Shown here piece by piece: positions 32,524 through 39,680 of a stretch of DNA of 64,000 nucleotides. The position numbers and the translations under genes were made by a program. The notes beneath the pieces were generated by a model. That model worked only from the letters and a program-made list of their open reading frames with translations. It was not told where the DNA came from and did no database searches. The stretch is from Massilia agri (lineage in GTDB: Bacteria > Pseudomonadota > Gammaproteobacteria > Burkholderiales > Burkholderiaceae_D): the NCBI RefSeq assembly GCF_024753255.1, contig NZ_JANUHA010000008.1:1-64000 (forward strand), in the 5' to 3' direction. Within the stretch, counting starts at the first letter, position 1; each line of letters opens with the position of its first letter.

Positions 32524-35500
32524 ATGAACTTCTCCGCACTATCGATCCGCAACCCGATCCCGGCGATCATGCTGTTCGCCCTGCTGACGCTGGCGGGGCT
32601 GCTGGCCTTCAAGGCCAACAAGATCCAGGACTTCCCGGACATCGAACTGCCGATCGTCACCGTCGCCGCCACGCTGGAAGGCGCGGCGCCGGCCCAGCTG
32701 GAAACCGAGGTCGCACGCAAGATCGAGGATTCGGTCGCCACCCTGCAGGGCGTCAAGAACATCTATACCAAGGTGCTCGACGGCGTGGCCACCATCACCG
32801 TCGAATTCATCCTGGAGAAGGACCTCGCCGAAGCCGTCAACGACGTGCGCGATGCGGTGGCGCGGGTGCGCGCCGACCTGCCGCCCGAGATGCGCGAGCC
32901 GAGCGTGACCAAGGCCGCCACCGCCGGCCGCGTCGTCGCGACCTTCACCGCCGAAGCGGCCAAGGGCGCGCGCATCGACGACCAGGAACTGAGCTGGTTC
33001 GTCGATAACGACGTCTCCAAGCGCCTCCTGAGCGTGCCGGGCCTGGGCTCGGTCAAGCGCGTGGGCGGCGTCACCCGCGAAGTGCGGGTGGAGCTCGACG
33101 ACGCACGCATGGCCGCCCTGCAGGTCTCGGCGCTGGACATCTCGCGCCAGCTGCGCAACGTGCAGCGCGAGGCGCCGGGCGGACGCGGCGACGTCAGCGG
33201 CGCCGAACAGTCGGTGCGCACCATCGCGACCGTGCAGTCGGCGCAGGAACTGGCGCAGATGGACATCCCGCTCACCGATGGGCGCCACGTGCGCCTCGAC
33301 CAGGTGGCGACTGTCACCGACACCGTCGCCGAGCCGCGCGCCATCGCCCTGCAGGACGGCCGCAAGGTGGTCGGCTTCGAGGTGTTCCGTACCCGCGGCG
33401 CGGGCGAAGTCGACGTGGCCGAAGGCGCGCGCGCGGCCGTGGCCCAGCTGCAGAAAGAGAATCCGAACGTCGTGCTGCGCGAGGTGATCGACAACTCGGC
33501 GCCGGTACAGGAAAACTTCGACGCCTCGATGGAGATGCTGTACGAAGGCGCGGTGCTGGCGGTGCTGGTGGTGTGGTGGTTCCTGCGCGACTGGCGCGCC
33601 ACCCTGGTGGCCGCCGCCGCCCTGCCCCTGTCGGCGATTCCGGCCTTCCTCGGCCAGTACCTGTTCGGGTATACGCTGAACATGGTGACCCTGCTCTCGC
33701 TGGCCCTCGTGATCGGCGTGCTGGTCGACGACGCCATCGTCGAGATCGAGAACATCTCGCGCCACCTGCGCATGGGGAAAACCCCGATGCAGGCCGCGCT
33801 GGAAGCGGCCGACGAAATCGGCATGGCGGTGATCGCCACCACCTTCTCGCTGGTGGCGGTGTTCCTGCCGACCGCCTTCATGGGCGGCATCCCGGGTAAA
33901 TTCTTCAAGCAGTTCGGCTGGACCGCGGTGCTGGCGATCCTCGCCTCGCTGCTGGTGGCGCGCCTGCTGACGCCGATGATGGCGGCCTACATCCTCAAGC
34001 CTTCGAAGCACCATGGCGAAGAGAAGGACGGCGCCATCATGACCCGCTACATGCGCGCCATGCAGTGGTGCCTGCGCCACCGCCTGGTGACCGCGGTCGG
34101 GGCCGGCCTGTTCTTCTTCGCCTCGATCGCCCTGGTGCCGCTGCTGCCGACCGGCTTCGTGCCGCCGGCCGACCGCTCCCAGACCCTGATCACGGTCGAG
34201 CTGCCGCCAGGCTCCACCCTGGCCGAGACCTATGCCGTGGCCGAGCAGACCCGCAAGGCGGCAATGGGGGTGGCCGGCGTGAAGAGCGTGTTCAGCTCGA
34301 TTGGCGGCGGCTCCAGCGGCGACGCCTTCGCCCCGGGCGCCGCGGCGGAAGCGCGCCGCGCGGTGCTGACGGTGACCACCATCGATCGCCACGAGCGCGA
34401 CGTGGGACTTTCCAGCATCGAGAAGGCCCTGCGCGAAAAGGTCGCGCAGATTCCCGGCGCGCGCTTCAACGTGGGCGCCAACGACACCGGCACCAAGATG
34501 CAGCTGGTGCTGCGCAGCGAAGACCCGCAGGCCCTGAGCACGATCGCGCGCCAGGCCGAGCGCGAACTGCGCACCCTGCAGGGCATCGGCAACGTCAGCT
34601 CGAGCGCCTCGCTGGTGCGACCCGAGATCATCGTGCGTCCGGACTTCGCGCGCGCCGCCGACCTCGGGGTGACCGCCGCCGCGATCGGCGAGACGGTGCG
34701 CGTGGCCACGGCCGGCGACTACGACCTGTCGCTCGCGAAGATGAACCTGTCCGAGCGCCAGGTGCCGATCCGCGTCAAGCTGCCCGACAGCGTACGCGCC
34801 GACCTCGACGCGCTGGGACGCCTCACGGTCCCGGGCTCGCGCGGCCCGGTGCTGCTGGCGAACGTCGCCACCATCACGATGGAAAGCGGCCCGGCCCAGA
34901 TCGACCGCCTGAACCGCACCCGCAACGTGACCCTGGACGTCGAGCTGCAGGGCCGCTCGCTGGGCGATGTGAACGCGGAAGCGCGCGCCCTGCCGGTGTT
35001 CCAGAACCTGCCGCCGAACGTGCAGATCGCGGAACTCGGCGACGCCCAGGAGATGGCGGCCCTGTTCGCCAGCTTCGGCGTGGCGATGCTGATCGGCGTG
35101 CTGTGCATCTATGGCGTGCTGGTGCTGCTGTTCAACGACTTCATGCAGCCGGTGACGATTCTCGCTGCGCTGCCGCTGTCGATCGGCGGCGCTTTTGTTG
35201 CCCTGCTGCTGACGCAGAACGCGCTGTCGATGCCGACCATGATCGGCCTGATCATGCTGATGGGGATCGTGACCAAGAACTCGATCCTGCTGGTGGACTA
35301 CGCGATCCTGGCGCGCGAGGCGGGCATGAACCGCTTCGACGCCCTGGTCGACGCCTGCCACAAACGTTCGCGCCCGATCGTGATGACGACCATCGCCATG
35401 GGCGCCGGCATGCTGCCGCTGGCGCTCGGCCTGTCGGGCGACCCGAGCTTCCGCGCCCCGATGGCGATCGCCGTGATCGGCGGCCTGATCACCTCGACCC

Positions 35501-35640
35501 TGCTGAGCCTGCTGGTGGTGCCGGCCGTGTTCACCTATGTGGACGACTTCGAGCACCTGATGAAGCGCGGGATGGCGAAGCTGCGGCGCAAGCCGGCGTC
35601 ACACGCGCCGGTGAAGACACCTTCCGATTCGGTGATTTAG
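32524..35640 (+). CDS. RND efflux transporter permease
   Basis: A 1038-residue inner-membrane proton-driven pump of the HAE-1/AcrB-type superfamily. It has 12 expected helices with two large periplasmic loops; the first helix is at about 11-30. The proton-relay aspartates are the DD in GVLVDDAIVEIEN. Conserved segments include DFPDIELPIVTV near the start and GIVTKNSILLVDYAI in the C-terminal half. The length is normal. No outer-membrane factor gene follows, so it must use a channel encoded elsewhere. Substrates (drugs, solvents or metabolites) cannot be inferred. A palindromic repeat begins at the stop codon. Confidence 0.92.
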   Translation: MNFSALSIRNPIPAIMLFALLTLAGLLAFKANKIQDFPDIELPIVTVAATLEGAAPAQLETEVARKIEDSVATLQGVKNIYTKVLDGVATITVEFILEKDLAEAVNDVRDAVARVRADLPPEMREPSVTKAATAGRVVATFTAEAAKGARIDDQELSWFVDNDVSKRLLSVPGLGSVKRVGGVTREVRVELDDARMAALQVSALDISRQLRNVQREAPGGRGDVSGAEQSVRTIATVQSAQELAQMDIPLTDGRHVRLDQVATVTDTVAEPRAIALQDGRKVVGFEVFRTRGAGEVDVAEGARAAVAQLQKENPNVVLREVIDNSAPVQENFDASMEMLYEGAVLAVLVVWWFLRDWRATLVAAAALPLSAIPAFLGQYLFGYTLNMVTLLSLALVIGVLVDDAIVEIENISRHLRMGKTPMQAALEAADEIGMAVIATTFSLVAVFLPTAFMGGIPGKFFKQFGWTAVLAILASLLVARLLTPMMAAYILKPSKHHGEEKDGAIMTRYMRAMQWCLRHRLVTAVGAGLFFFASIALVPLLPTGFVPPADRSQTLITVELPPGSTLAETYAVAEQTRKAAMGVAGVKSVFSSIGGGSSGDAFAPGAAAEARRAVLTVTTIDRHERDVGLSSIEKALREKVAQIPGARFNVGANDTGTKMQLVLRSEDPQALSTIARQAERELRTLQGIGNVSSSASLVRPEIIVRPDFARAADLGVTAAAIGETVRVATAGDYDLSLAKMNLSERQVPIRVKLPDSVRADLDALGRLTVPGSRGPVLLANVATITMESGPAQIDRLNRTRNVTLDVELQGRSLGDVNAEARALPVFQNLPPNVQIAELGDAQEMAALFASFGVAMLIGVLCIYGVLVLLFNDFMQPVTILAALPLSIGGAFVALLLTQNALSMPTMIGLIMLMGIVTKNSILLVDYAILAREAGMNRFDALVDACHKRSRPIVMTTIAMGAGMLPLALGLSGDPSFRAPMAIAVIGGLITSTLLSLLVVPAVFTYVDDFEHLMKRGMAKLRRKPASHAPVKTPSDSVI

Positions 35641-35749
35641 TAGGGTGGACGGCTCGGCCGTCCGCGCGTTCAACCAGCCTGGAATTGGACGATACGCCAG
35701 TTTGCATCGTGTTGTTGAACGCGCGGACGGCGAAACCGTCCACCCTACG
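35640..35749. repeat. Dispersed TAGGGTGG palindromic repeat, copy 2
   Basis: Same plan as copy 1: TAGGGTGG, hairpin GGACGGC-TCG-GCCGTCC, GCGCGTTCAA, spacer, TTGAACGCGCG, hairpin GGACGGC-GAA-ACCGTCC, CACCCTACG. It starts at the last base of the RND stop codon. Confidence 0.85.
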
Positions 35750-35773
35750 TAGACCGAACCGGCATAAACAAAA

Positions 35774-35806
35774 CCCCGGCAAGCGCGAGCTTGCCGGGGT
35801 TTTCGT
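35774..35806. terminator. Bidirectional intrinsic terminator
   Basis: CCCCGGCAAGC-GCGA-GCTTGCCGGGG flanked by AAAA and TTTT. It serves the RND operon on the plus strand and the Ser/Gly-rich gene on the minus strand. Confidence 0.88.
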
Positions 35807-35825
35807 TTGCCTGAACCCGAACGGA

Positions 35826-36692
35826 TCAGTCGCGGTAGTCGCGATAGTAGCGGCGATCGCTGCTGCTCGAGCTGCTCAGCAGCTTGGCCAGCAGGAAGCC
35901 GACGGCGCCAGCGACCAGCAGGGCGGTACCCGGGTTGGTCTTGACGTATTCGGTGCTCTTGGCCGAGTAGTTCTGGTAGGTCTCGCCCAGCTGGCCCTTG
36001 CGCTGGCCCAGGCTTTCCGACGCGCCGCTCAGCATGCCGCTGATGCGGTCGACACCGGCGTGGGCGGTGCTGACCAGGCGGTCGACCAGCGGCTGCGCAC
36101 CTTGCGCGACCTGGTCGATCTTCTGGTGCAGCTTGTCCGGCGACACGTTGGCCATCGCGGCCTTGATGCCACCCTGGCCGCCCTGCGACTGGTCGCTGCC
36201 CGACGACGAATCGGCCGATTGTGCGCTGGCGCCGCCCATGCTGCCGCTGCTGCTCATGGTGGTGCCCGACGACGAGCCGGTGGTGCTGCCCGCGGTGCTG
36301 CCGCTCGAGCCCAGGGCGCTGTTGCCGCCGCTGGTGCTGCTCAGGCTGCCGCTGCTGCCTGCTGCGCTGGAACCCGACGACGCGGACGAACCGCTCTGCT
36401 GGCTGCCCAGCGAGCTGCTGCTGCCCAGGTTGCCCGAGCTTTGCGAGCTGCTTTGCTGGCTGCCGGCATTGCTGCTGCCGCCGACGGCGCCGCTGCTGCT
36501 GCCGGTGGCAGGCTTGGCGGTGCTCGGCGAGGCGTTGGCGCTGCCGAGGCTGCCCGACGAGCCGCTCTGGCTGTTGCTCGAGGCGCTGCTGCCCTGGCTC
36601 AGGCCGGAATTCTGGCTTTTACCAATGCTCGAACCCAGACCCTCGCGGCTTGCGTCGCTGCCTTTTCCCTCGGTAGATTTCTGATTATCCAT
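35826..36692 (-). CDS. Ser/Gly-rich protein with YqjD/ElaB-like C-terminal anchor
   Basis: A 288-residue protein in two parts. Residues 1 to about 170 are low-complexity, almost only Ser, Gly, Ala, Gln and Asn, and probably disordered. The C-terminal third has a helix with HQKIDQVAQGAQPLVDRLV, then YVKTNPGTALLVAGAVGFLLAKLL, the tail-anchor pattern of DUF883/YqjD-ElaB proteins, which bind the membrane and in E. coli ribosomes in stationary phase. A Tyr/Arg/Asp tail (DRRYYRDYRD) ends it. Family members are normally near 100 residues; the long Ser/Gly extension is unusual. An AGGG site precedes the ATG. Confidence 0.75.
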   Translation of the reverse strand: MDNQKSTEGKGSDASREGLGSSIGKSQNSGLSQGSSASSNSQSGSSGSLGSANASPSTAKPATGSSSGAVGGSSNAGSQQSSSQSSGNLGSSSSLGSQQSGSSASSGSSAAGSSGSLSSTSGGNSALGSSGSTAGSTTGSSSGTTMSSSGSMGGASAQSADSSSGSDQSQGGQGGIKAAMANVSPDKLHQKIDQVAQGAQPLVDRLVSTAHAGVDRISGMLSGASESLGQRKGQLGETYQNYSAKSTEYVKTNPGTALLVAGAVGFLLAKLLSSSSSSDRRYYRDYRD

Positions 36693-37059
36693 GATGTATC
36701 CCTCGTAAAAATGTAGACCAACGCGAAGTAGACCGATACTCGACTATCACCACATTCTTCCTCGATTCCGCCTGAAACAGAATGAAGGGACGAAATGGGC
36801 ATGCGCTACATCAATGTGGCACTTGGGTTCTTGCCTTAGGTCACGCCTTCGTTGTCGTGACCTAAAGCGAGCGCAAAAGTTCCACCATTAGCGCTGACGG
36901 CCATCTCGTCGCTGCTGAAGCGGTCGCCTGTGGCGGTCCGAATCGCGCGCAGTATCGGACACTGCGTCGCGATACAAAAAATACAATGCCCGGCCAGTCC
37001 ACACAGTGCGTTGACTAACAGAGCCGTCCTGCCGGGTTGGCGTACGCCTGCGAATCTGC
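36693..37059. other. Gap upstream of the Fur-controlled gene
   Basis: No convincing gene. A 79-codon minus-strand frame (36836-37075) starts under the same Fur box but has mixed codon use and no recognised family. Its stop lies in a perfect 10-base inverted repeat (TTAGGTCACG at 36836, CGTGACCTAA at 36856). Confidence 0.4.
36836..36865. repeat. Perfect 10-bp inverted repeat
   Basis: TTAGGTCACG and CGTGACCTAA separated by ten bases. There is no T-run, so a regulator-binding site is at least as likely as a terminator. Confidence 0.5.
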
Positions 37060-37108
37060 TTGCATCCTTTCTCATCCGCGTTACAATGCAAATGATAATC
37101 ATTATCAA
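37060..37108 (+). promoter_or_regulatory. Sigma-70 promoter with Fur box
   Basis: TTGCAT (37060-37065) and TACAAT (37082-37087) are 16 bases apart. Immediately downstream, 37090-37108 reads AAATGATAATCATTATCAA, an almost perfect Fur box covering the expected transcription start. Iron-replete Fur should block this promoter. Confidence 0.82.
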
Positions 37109-37150
37109 TTGAGGATGCTCCGGCGCCTCCCGCATCGAAAGGAAACGCGC

Positions 37151-38320
37151 ATGTGCGACAAACACGCCTCCCTGCATGAATCCTGCGCCACCGGTTCGCG
37201 CCGCCGCCGCGTGTGGGAACTGAGTTCCACCAGCCATTGCCCGCTGGTGGGCGTGGCCCTGCCCCTGGGCGCCCTGCGCAAGCTGGTGGAACGGGTCACG
37301 GGCGGCCGGCTGCTGCACGACGACTACGACATCCACGTCGGCGCGGTCAGCGAGTGCGCGCTGCGCAATCCCCTGTCGGAAGCGCTGCAGAAGGAGCTGG
37401 AACGGCGCTACGCCGGCGACATCGCCCGCTTTCGCGCAGCCAAGAGCACCGAAGAAGTCGCCGCCCTGTGGGCGAAGGCGGTCGCGGCCGGCAACGTGCC
37501 CGGCGCCTTCTGGGCCGGCCTGACCCACCCGCGCTGCACGGCCGACCTCGAGCAGCGCATGTGCCGCGACATTCACATGGTGCAGCACCAGGCCGGCGCC
37601 TGCGTACGCGCCGACATGGACAAATACAATGCCCTGCTGCTTGATAACGCCCGCCTGATGCGCGAGCTGGCCCGGGCGCAGGGACGCTGCCAGCTACTGC
37701 AGCAGGAAAAGGCCGAGATGGCCGAACGCCACGAGCAGCAACTGATGCAGGCGCGCGCAGCCACTATCGCGAAAGACACCGATATCTATCAATTGCGTCA
37801 TGCGCTCGAAAGCTTGAAAGCCGAGGTCCCCGAGCTGGAAGAACGCAAGCGCCTCGCCAACCGCCTGGCGCAGATGGAAGAACGCGAAGCGGCTTTGAGG
37901 TCCCAGCTGGCCGCGCTGAAGGCGGCTGCATCCCGGCCTGCCGTGGAGCCGCCTGAAGCGCCTCCGCCCGCGAGCGAGACTCCGGTGGAAGCGGTGGAGA
38001 TCCCGATCCGCCTGGTCAACCGCAGCGTGCTGTGCGTGGGGGGACGCAGCGGCAGCGTGCCGGTCTACCGCAACGTGGTCGAACGTGTCGGCGCCCAGTT
38101 CGCCCACCACGACGGCGGGCTGGAAGACAGCGCCGGCCAGCTGGACGCCAGCCTGGCCGCGGCCGACCTGGTGATCTGCCAGACCGGCTGCATCAGCCAC
38201 CACGCCTACTGGCGCGTGAAGGACCATTGCAAGCGCACGGGCAAGCGCTGCATCTTCATCGACAACCCGAGCGTGTCGAGCCTGGTGCGGGGCTTGCAGG
38301 AAGCGGCAACGCCTGTGTGA
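37151..38320 (+). CDS. Fur-controlled DUF2325 domain protein
   Basis: A 389-residue cytoplasmic protein. Residues 1-150 form an N-terminal domain with several Cys and His (CDKH, SHCPLVG, HPRC). A coiled coil follows (about 160-265). The C-terminal DUF2325 domain (about 290-385) reads SVLCVGGRSGSVPVYRNVVE, HHDGGLED, LVICQTGCISHHAYWRVKDH and FIDNPSVSS. A GAAAGGAAA site precedes ATG 37151. The strong Fur box upstream links it to iron limitation. DUF2325 proteins have no firm biochemical role. The Cys/His-rich front could bind metal, which is inference. Confidence 0.82.
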   Translation: MCDKHASLHESCATGSRRRRVWELSSTSHCPLVGVALPLGALRKLVERVTGGRLLHDDYDIHVGAVSECALRNPLSEALQKELERRYAGDIARFRAAKSTEEVAALWAKAVAAGNVPGAFWAGLTHPRCTADLEQRMCRDIHMVQHQAGACVRADMDKYNALLLDNARLMRELARAQGRCQLLQQEKAEMAERHEQQLMQARAATIAKDTDIYQLRHALESLKAEVPELEERKRLANRLAQMEEREAALRSQLAALKAAASRPAVEPPEAPPPASETPVEAVEIPIRLVNRSVLCVGGRSGSVPVYRNVVERVGAQFAHHDGGLEDSAGQLDASLAAADLVICQTGCISHHAYWRVKDHCKRTGKRCIFIDNPSVSSLVRGLQEAATPV

Positions 38321-38343
38321 ACGCGCGTGGGGCGGAAATGGAA

Positions 38344-38376
38344 AAAGCCCGTGTCCTTGGGAGACACGGGCTTTCT
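38344..38376. terminator. Bidirectional intrinsic terminator
   Basis: AAAGCCCGTGTC and GACACGGGCTTT with a 7-base loop, between the DUF2325 gene and the 3' end of tRNA-Thr. It can end transcripts from both sides. Confidence 0.8.
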
Positions 38377-38383
38377 AATTCTT

Positions 38384-38459
38384 TGGTGCCGCTGACCGGA
38401 ATCGAACTGGTGACCTTCGCATTACGAATGCGCTGCTCTACCGACTGAGCTACAGCGGC
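38384..38459 (-). tRNA. tRNA-Thr (anticodon CGU)
   Basis: A 76-base tRNA with 3' CCA encoded. The acceptor stem is GCCGCTG/CAGCGGC, the D-arm is AGCTCAGTCGGTAGAGC and the anticodon loop is TTCGTAA, giving CGU (threonine, ACG codons), at 38424-38426. The T-arm contains TTCGATTC. No integrase gene or tRNA fragment is nearby. Confidence 0.95.
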
Positions 38460-38558
38460 TCTACGCCGGGCGAACCGGACGAAGAGCCGTATTCTAGCAA
38501 ACAACTTCGCAAACTTGCTAGTCCGACTCGGCAATTTCAGGCGTCGATTGCCAAATAA

Positions 38559-39560
38559 TCACTCCGCGTGATAGCTGGTCACCAGGTCGACCTCGGCCTT
38601 TGAACCGAGGAAGACCGGCACGCGCTGGTGCAGCTTGGTCGGCGGGATATCCATGATGCGTCCGCGCCCGTCGGTGGCGGCGCCGCCGGCCTGCTCGACG
38701 ATCATGGCCATCGGGTTGGCTTCGTACATCAGGCGCAGCTTGCCCGGCGAGGATGGGTCGCGCAGGTCGGCCGGGTACATGAAGATGCCGCCGCGGTTCA
38801 GGATGCGGTGCACGTCGGCCACCATCGAGGCGATCCAGCGCATATTGAAATCCTTGCCGCGCGGGCCGGTGGAACCCGCCAGCATTTCGTCGACATAGCG
38901 CTGCACCGGCGGGTGCCAGTGGCGCTTGTTGGACATATTGATCGCGAATTCCTTGGTCGTATCCGGGATTTGCATATTGCTCTGGGTGAGCACCCAGGAA
39001 CCCATCTCGCGGTCCAGGGTGAAGCAGTGTACGCCGTTGCCGGTGGTGAGCACCAGCATGGTCTGCGGGCCGTAGACCGCATAGCCGGCCGCGACCTGCT
39101 GGGTGCCCGGCTGCAGGAAGTCCTGCTCGGTCGGTTCGGCCATGCCTTCCGGGGCCTTCAGCACCGAGAAGATGGTGCCGATCGAGACGTTGACGTCGAT
39201 GTTCGAGGAGCCGTCCAGCGGGTCGAACAGCAGCAGGAATTCGCCTTTCGGGTAACGGCTCGGGATCTGGCGGATGGTTTCCATCTCTTCCGAGGCCATG
39301 GCCGCCAGGTGGCCGCCCCACTCGTTCGCCTCGAGCAGGATCTCGTTGGAGATCACGTCGAGCTTCTTCTGCACTTCGCCCTGGATGTTCTCGGTCTCGG
39401 CGCTGCCCAGCACCTCGCCCAGCGCACCCTTGCTGACCGAATAGCTGATGCGCTTGCAGGCGCGCGCCACGACCTCGATCAGGAGGCGCAGTTCGGCGTT
39501 GATGTTCTGGTGGAGGCGCTGCTCCTCGACCAGGTATTGCGTGAGACTGACGCGTTTCAT
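38559..39560 (-). CDS. fbp: Fructose-1,6-bisphosphatase class I
   Basis: A 333-residue gluconeogenic enzyme that removes the 1-phosphate of fructose 1,6-bisphosphate. The metal-binding motif [12 protein letters not shown] and the substrate segment around [11 protein letters not shown] are intact, and [14 protein letters not shown] near the C-terminus is typical. The length is normal for class I. An AAGGAAG ribosome-binding site precedes the ATG. The gene lies between tRNA-Thr and pepN, with a palindromic repeat in the upstream gap. Likely a single-gene unit or the last gene after pepN. Confidence 0.96.
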   Translation of the reverse strand: MKRVSLTQYLVEEQRLHQNINAELRLLIEVVARACKRISYSVSKGALGEVLGSAETENIQGEVQKKLDVISNEILLEANEWGGHLAAMASEEMETIRQIPSRYPKGEFLLLFDPLDGSSNIDVNVSIGTIFSVLKAPEGMAEPTEQDFLQPGTQQVAAGYAVYGPQTMLVLTTGNGVHCFTLDREMGSWVLTQSNMQIPDTTKEFAINMSNKRHWHPPVQRYVDEMLAGSTGPRGKDFNMRWIASMVADVHRILNRGGIFMYPADLRDPSSPGKLRLMYEANPMAMIVEQAGGAATDGRGRIMDIPPTKLHQRVPVFLGSKAEVDLVTSYHAE

Positions 39561-39596
39561 GGACTTCCTTTGGTTTGGTTTGGATTCTTGTTGTGG

Positions 39597-39680
39597 CGTT
39601 CAACGCGTCCACGCATGGATGCGGCGCGTGTTGTTCACGCACGGATTGAACGCGTGGGTGGAGGACCGCCCACCCTACGA
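39597..39680. repeat. Dispersed palindromic repeat, copy 3 (left end lost)
   Basis: The right half matches the family: TTGAACGCG, hairpin-like GGGTGGAGGACCGCCC and CACCCTACGA. The left inner arm GTTCAACGCG is present but the TAGGGTGG end is missing. The central part (GGATGCGGCGCGTG, GTTCACGCACGG) is nearly the same as in copy 1. Confidence 0.75.

Noticed and set aside
32539..35556. 1005-codon minus-strand frame opposite the RND pump
   Set aside because: Composition is His/Arg/Gln-rich and mirrors the codon pattern of the RND gene, which has full family motifs on the plus strand.
36836..37075. 79-codon minus-strand gene under the Fur box
   Set aside because: The start is plausible but codon use is mixed, no ribosome-binding site or family is evident, and the stop lies in an inverted repeat; kept only as a note in the gap entry.
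38384..38459. tRNA-Thr as an integration site
   Set aside because: No integrase, no repeated tRNA 3' end and ordinary housekeeping genes on both sides.
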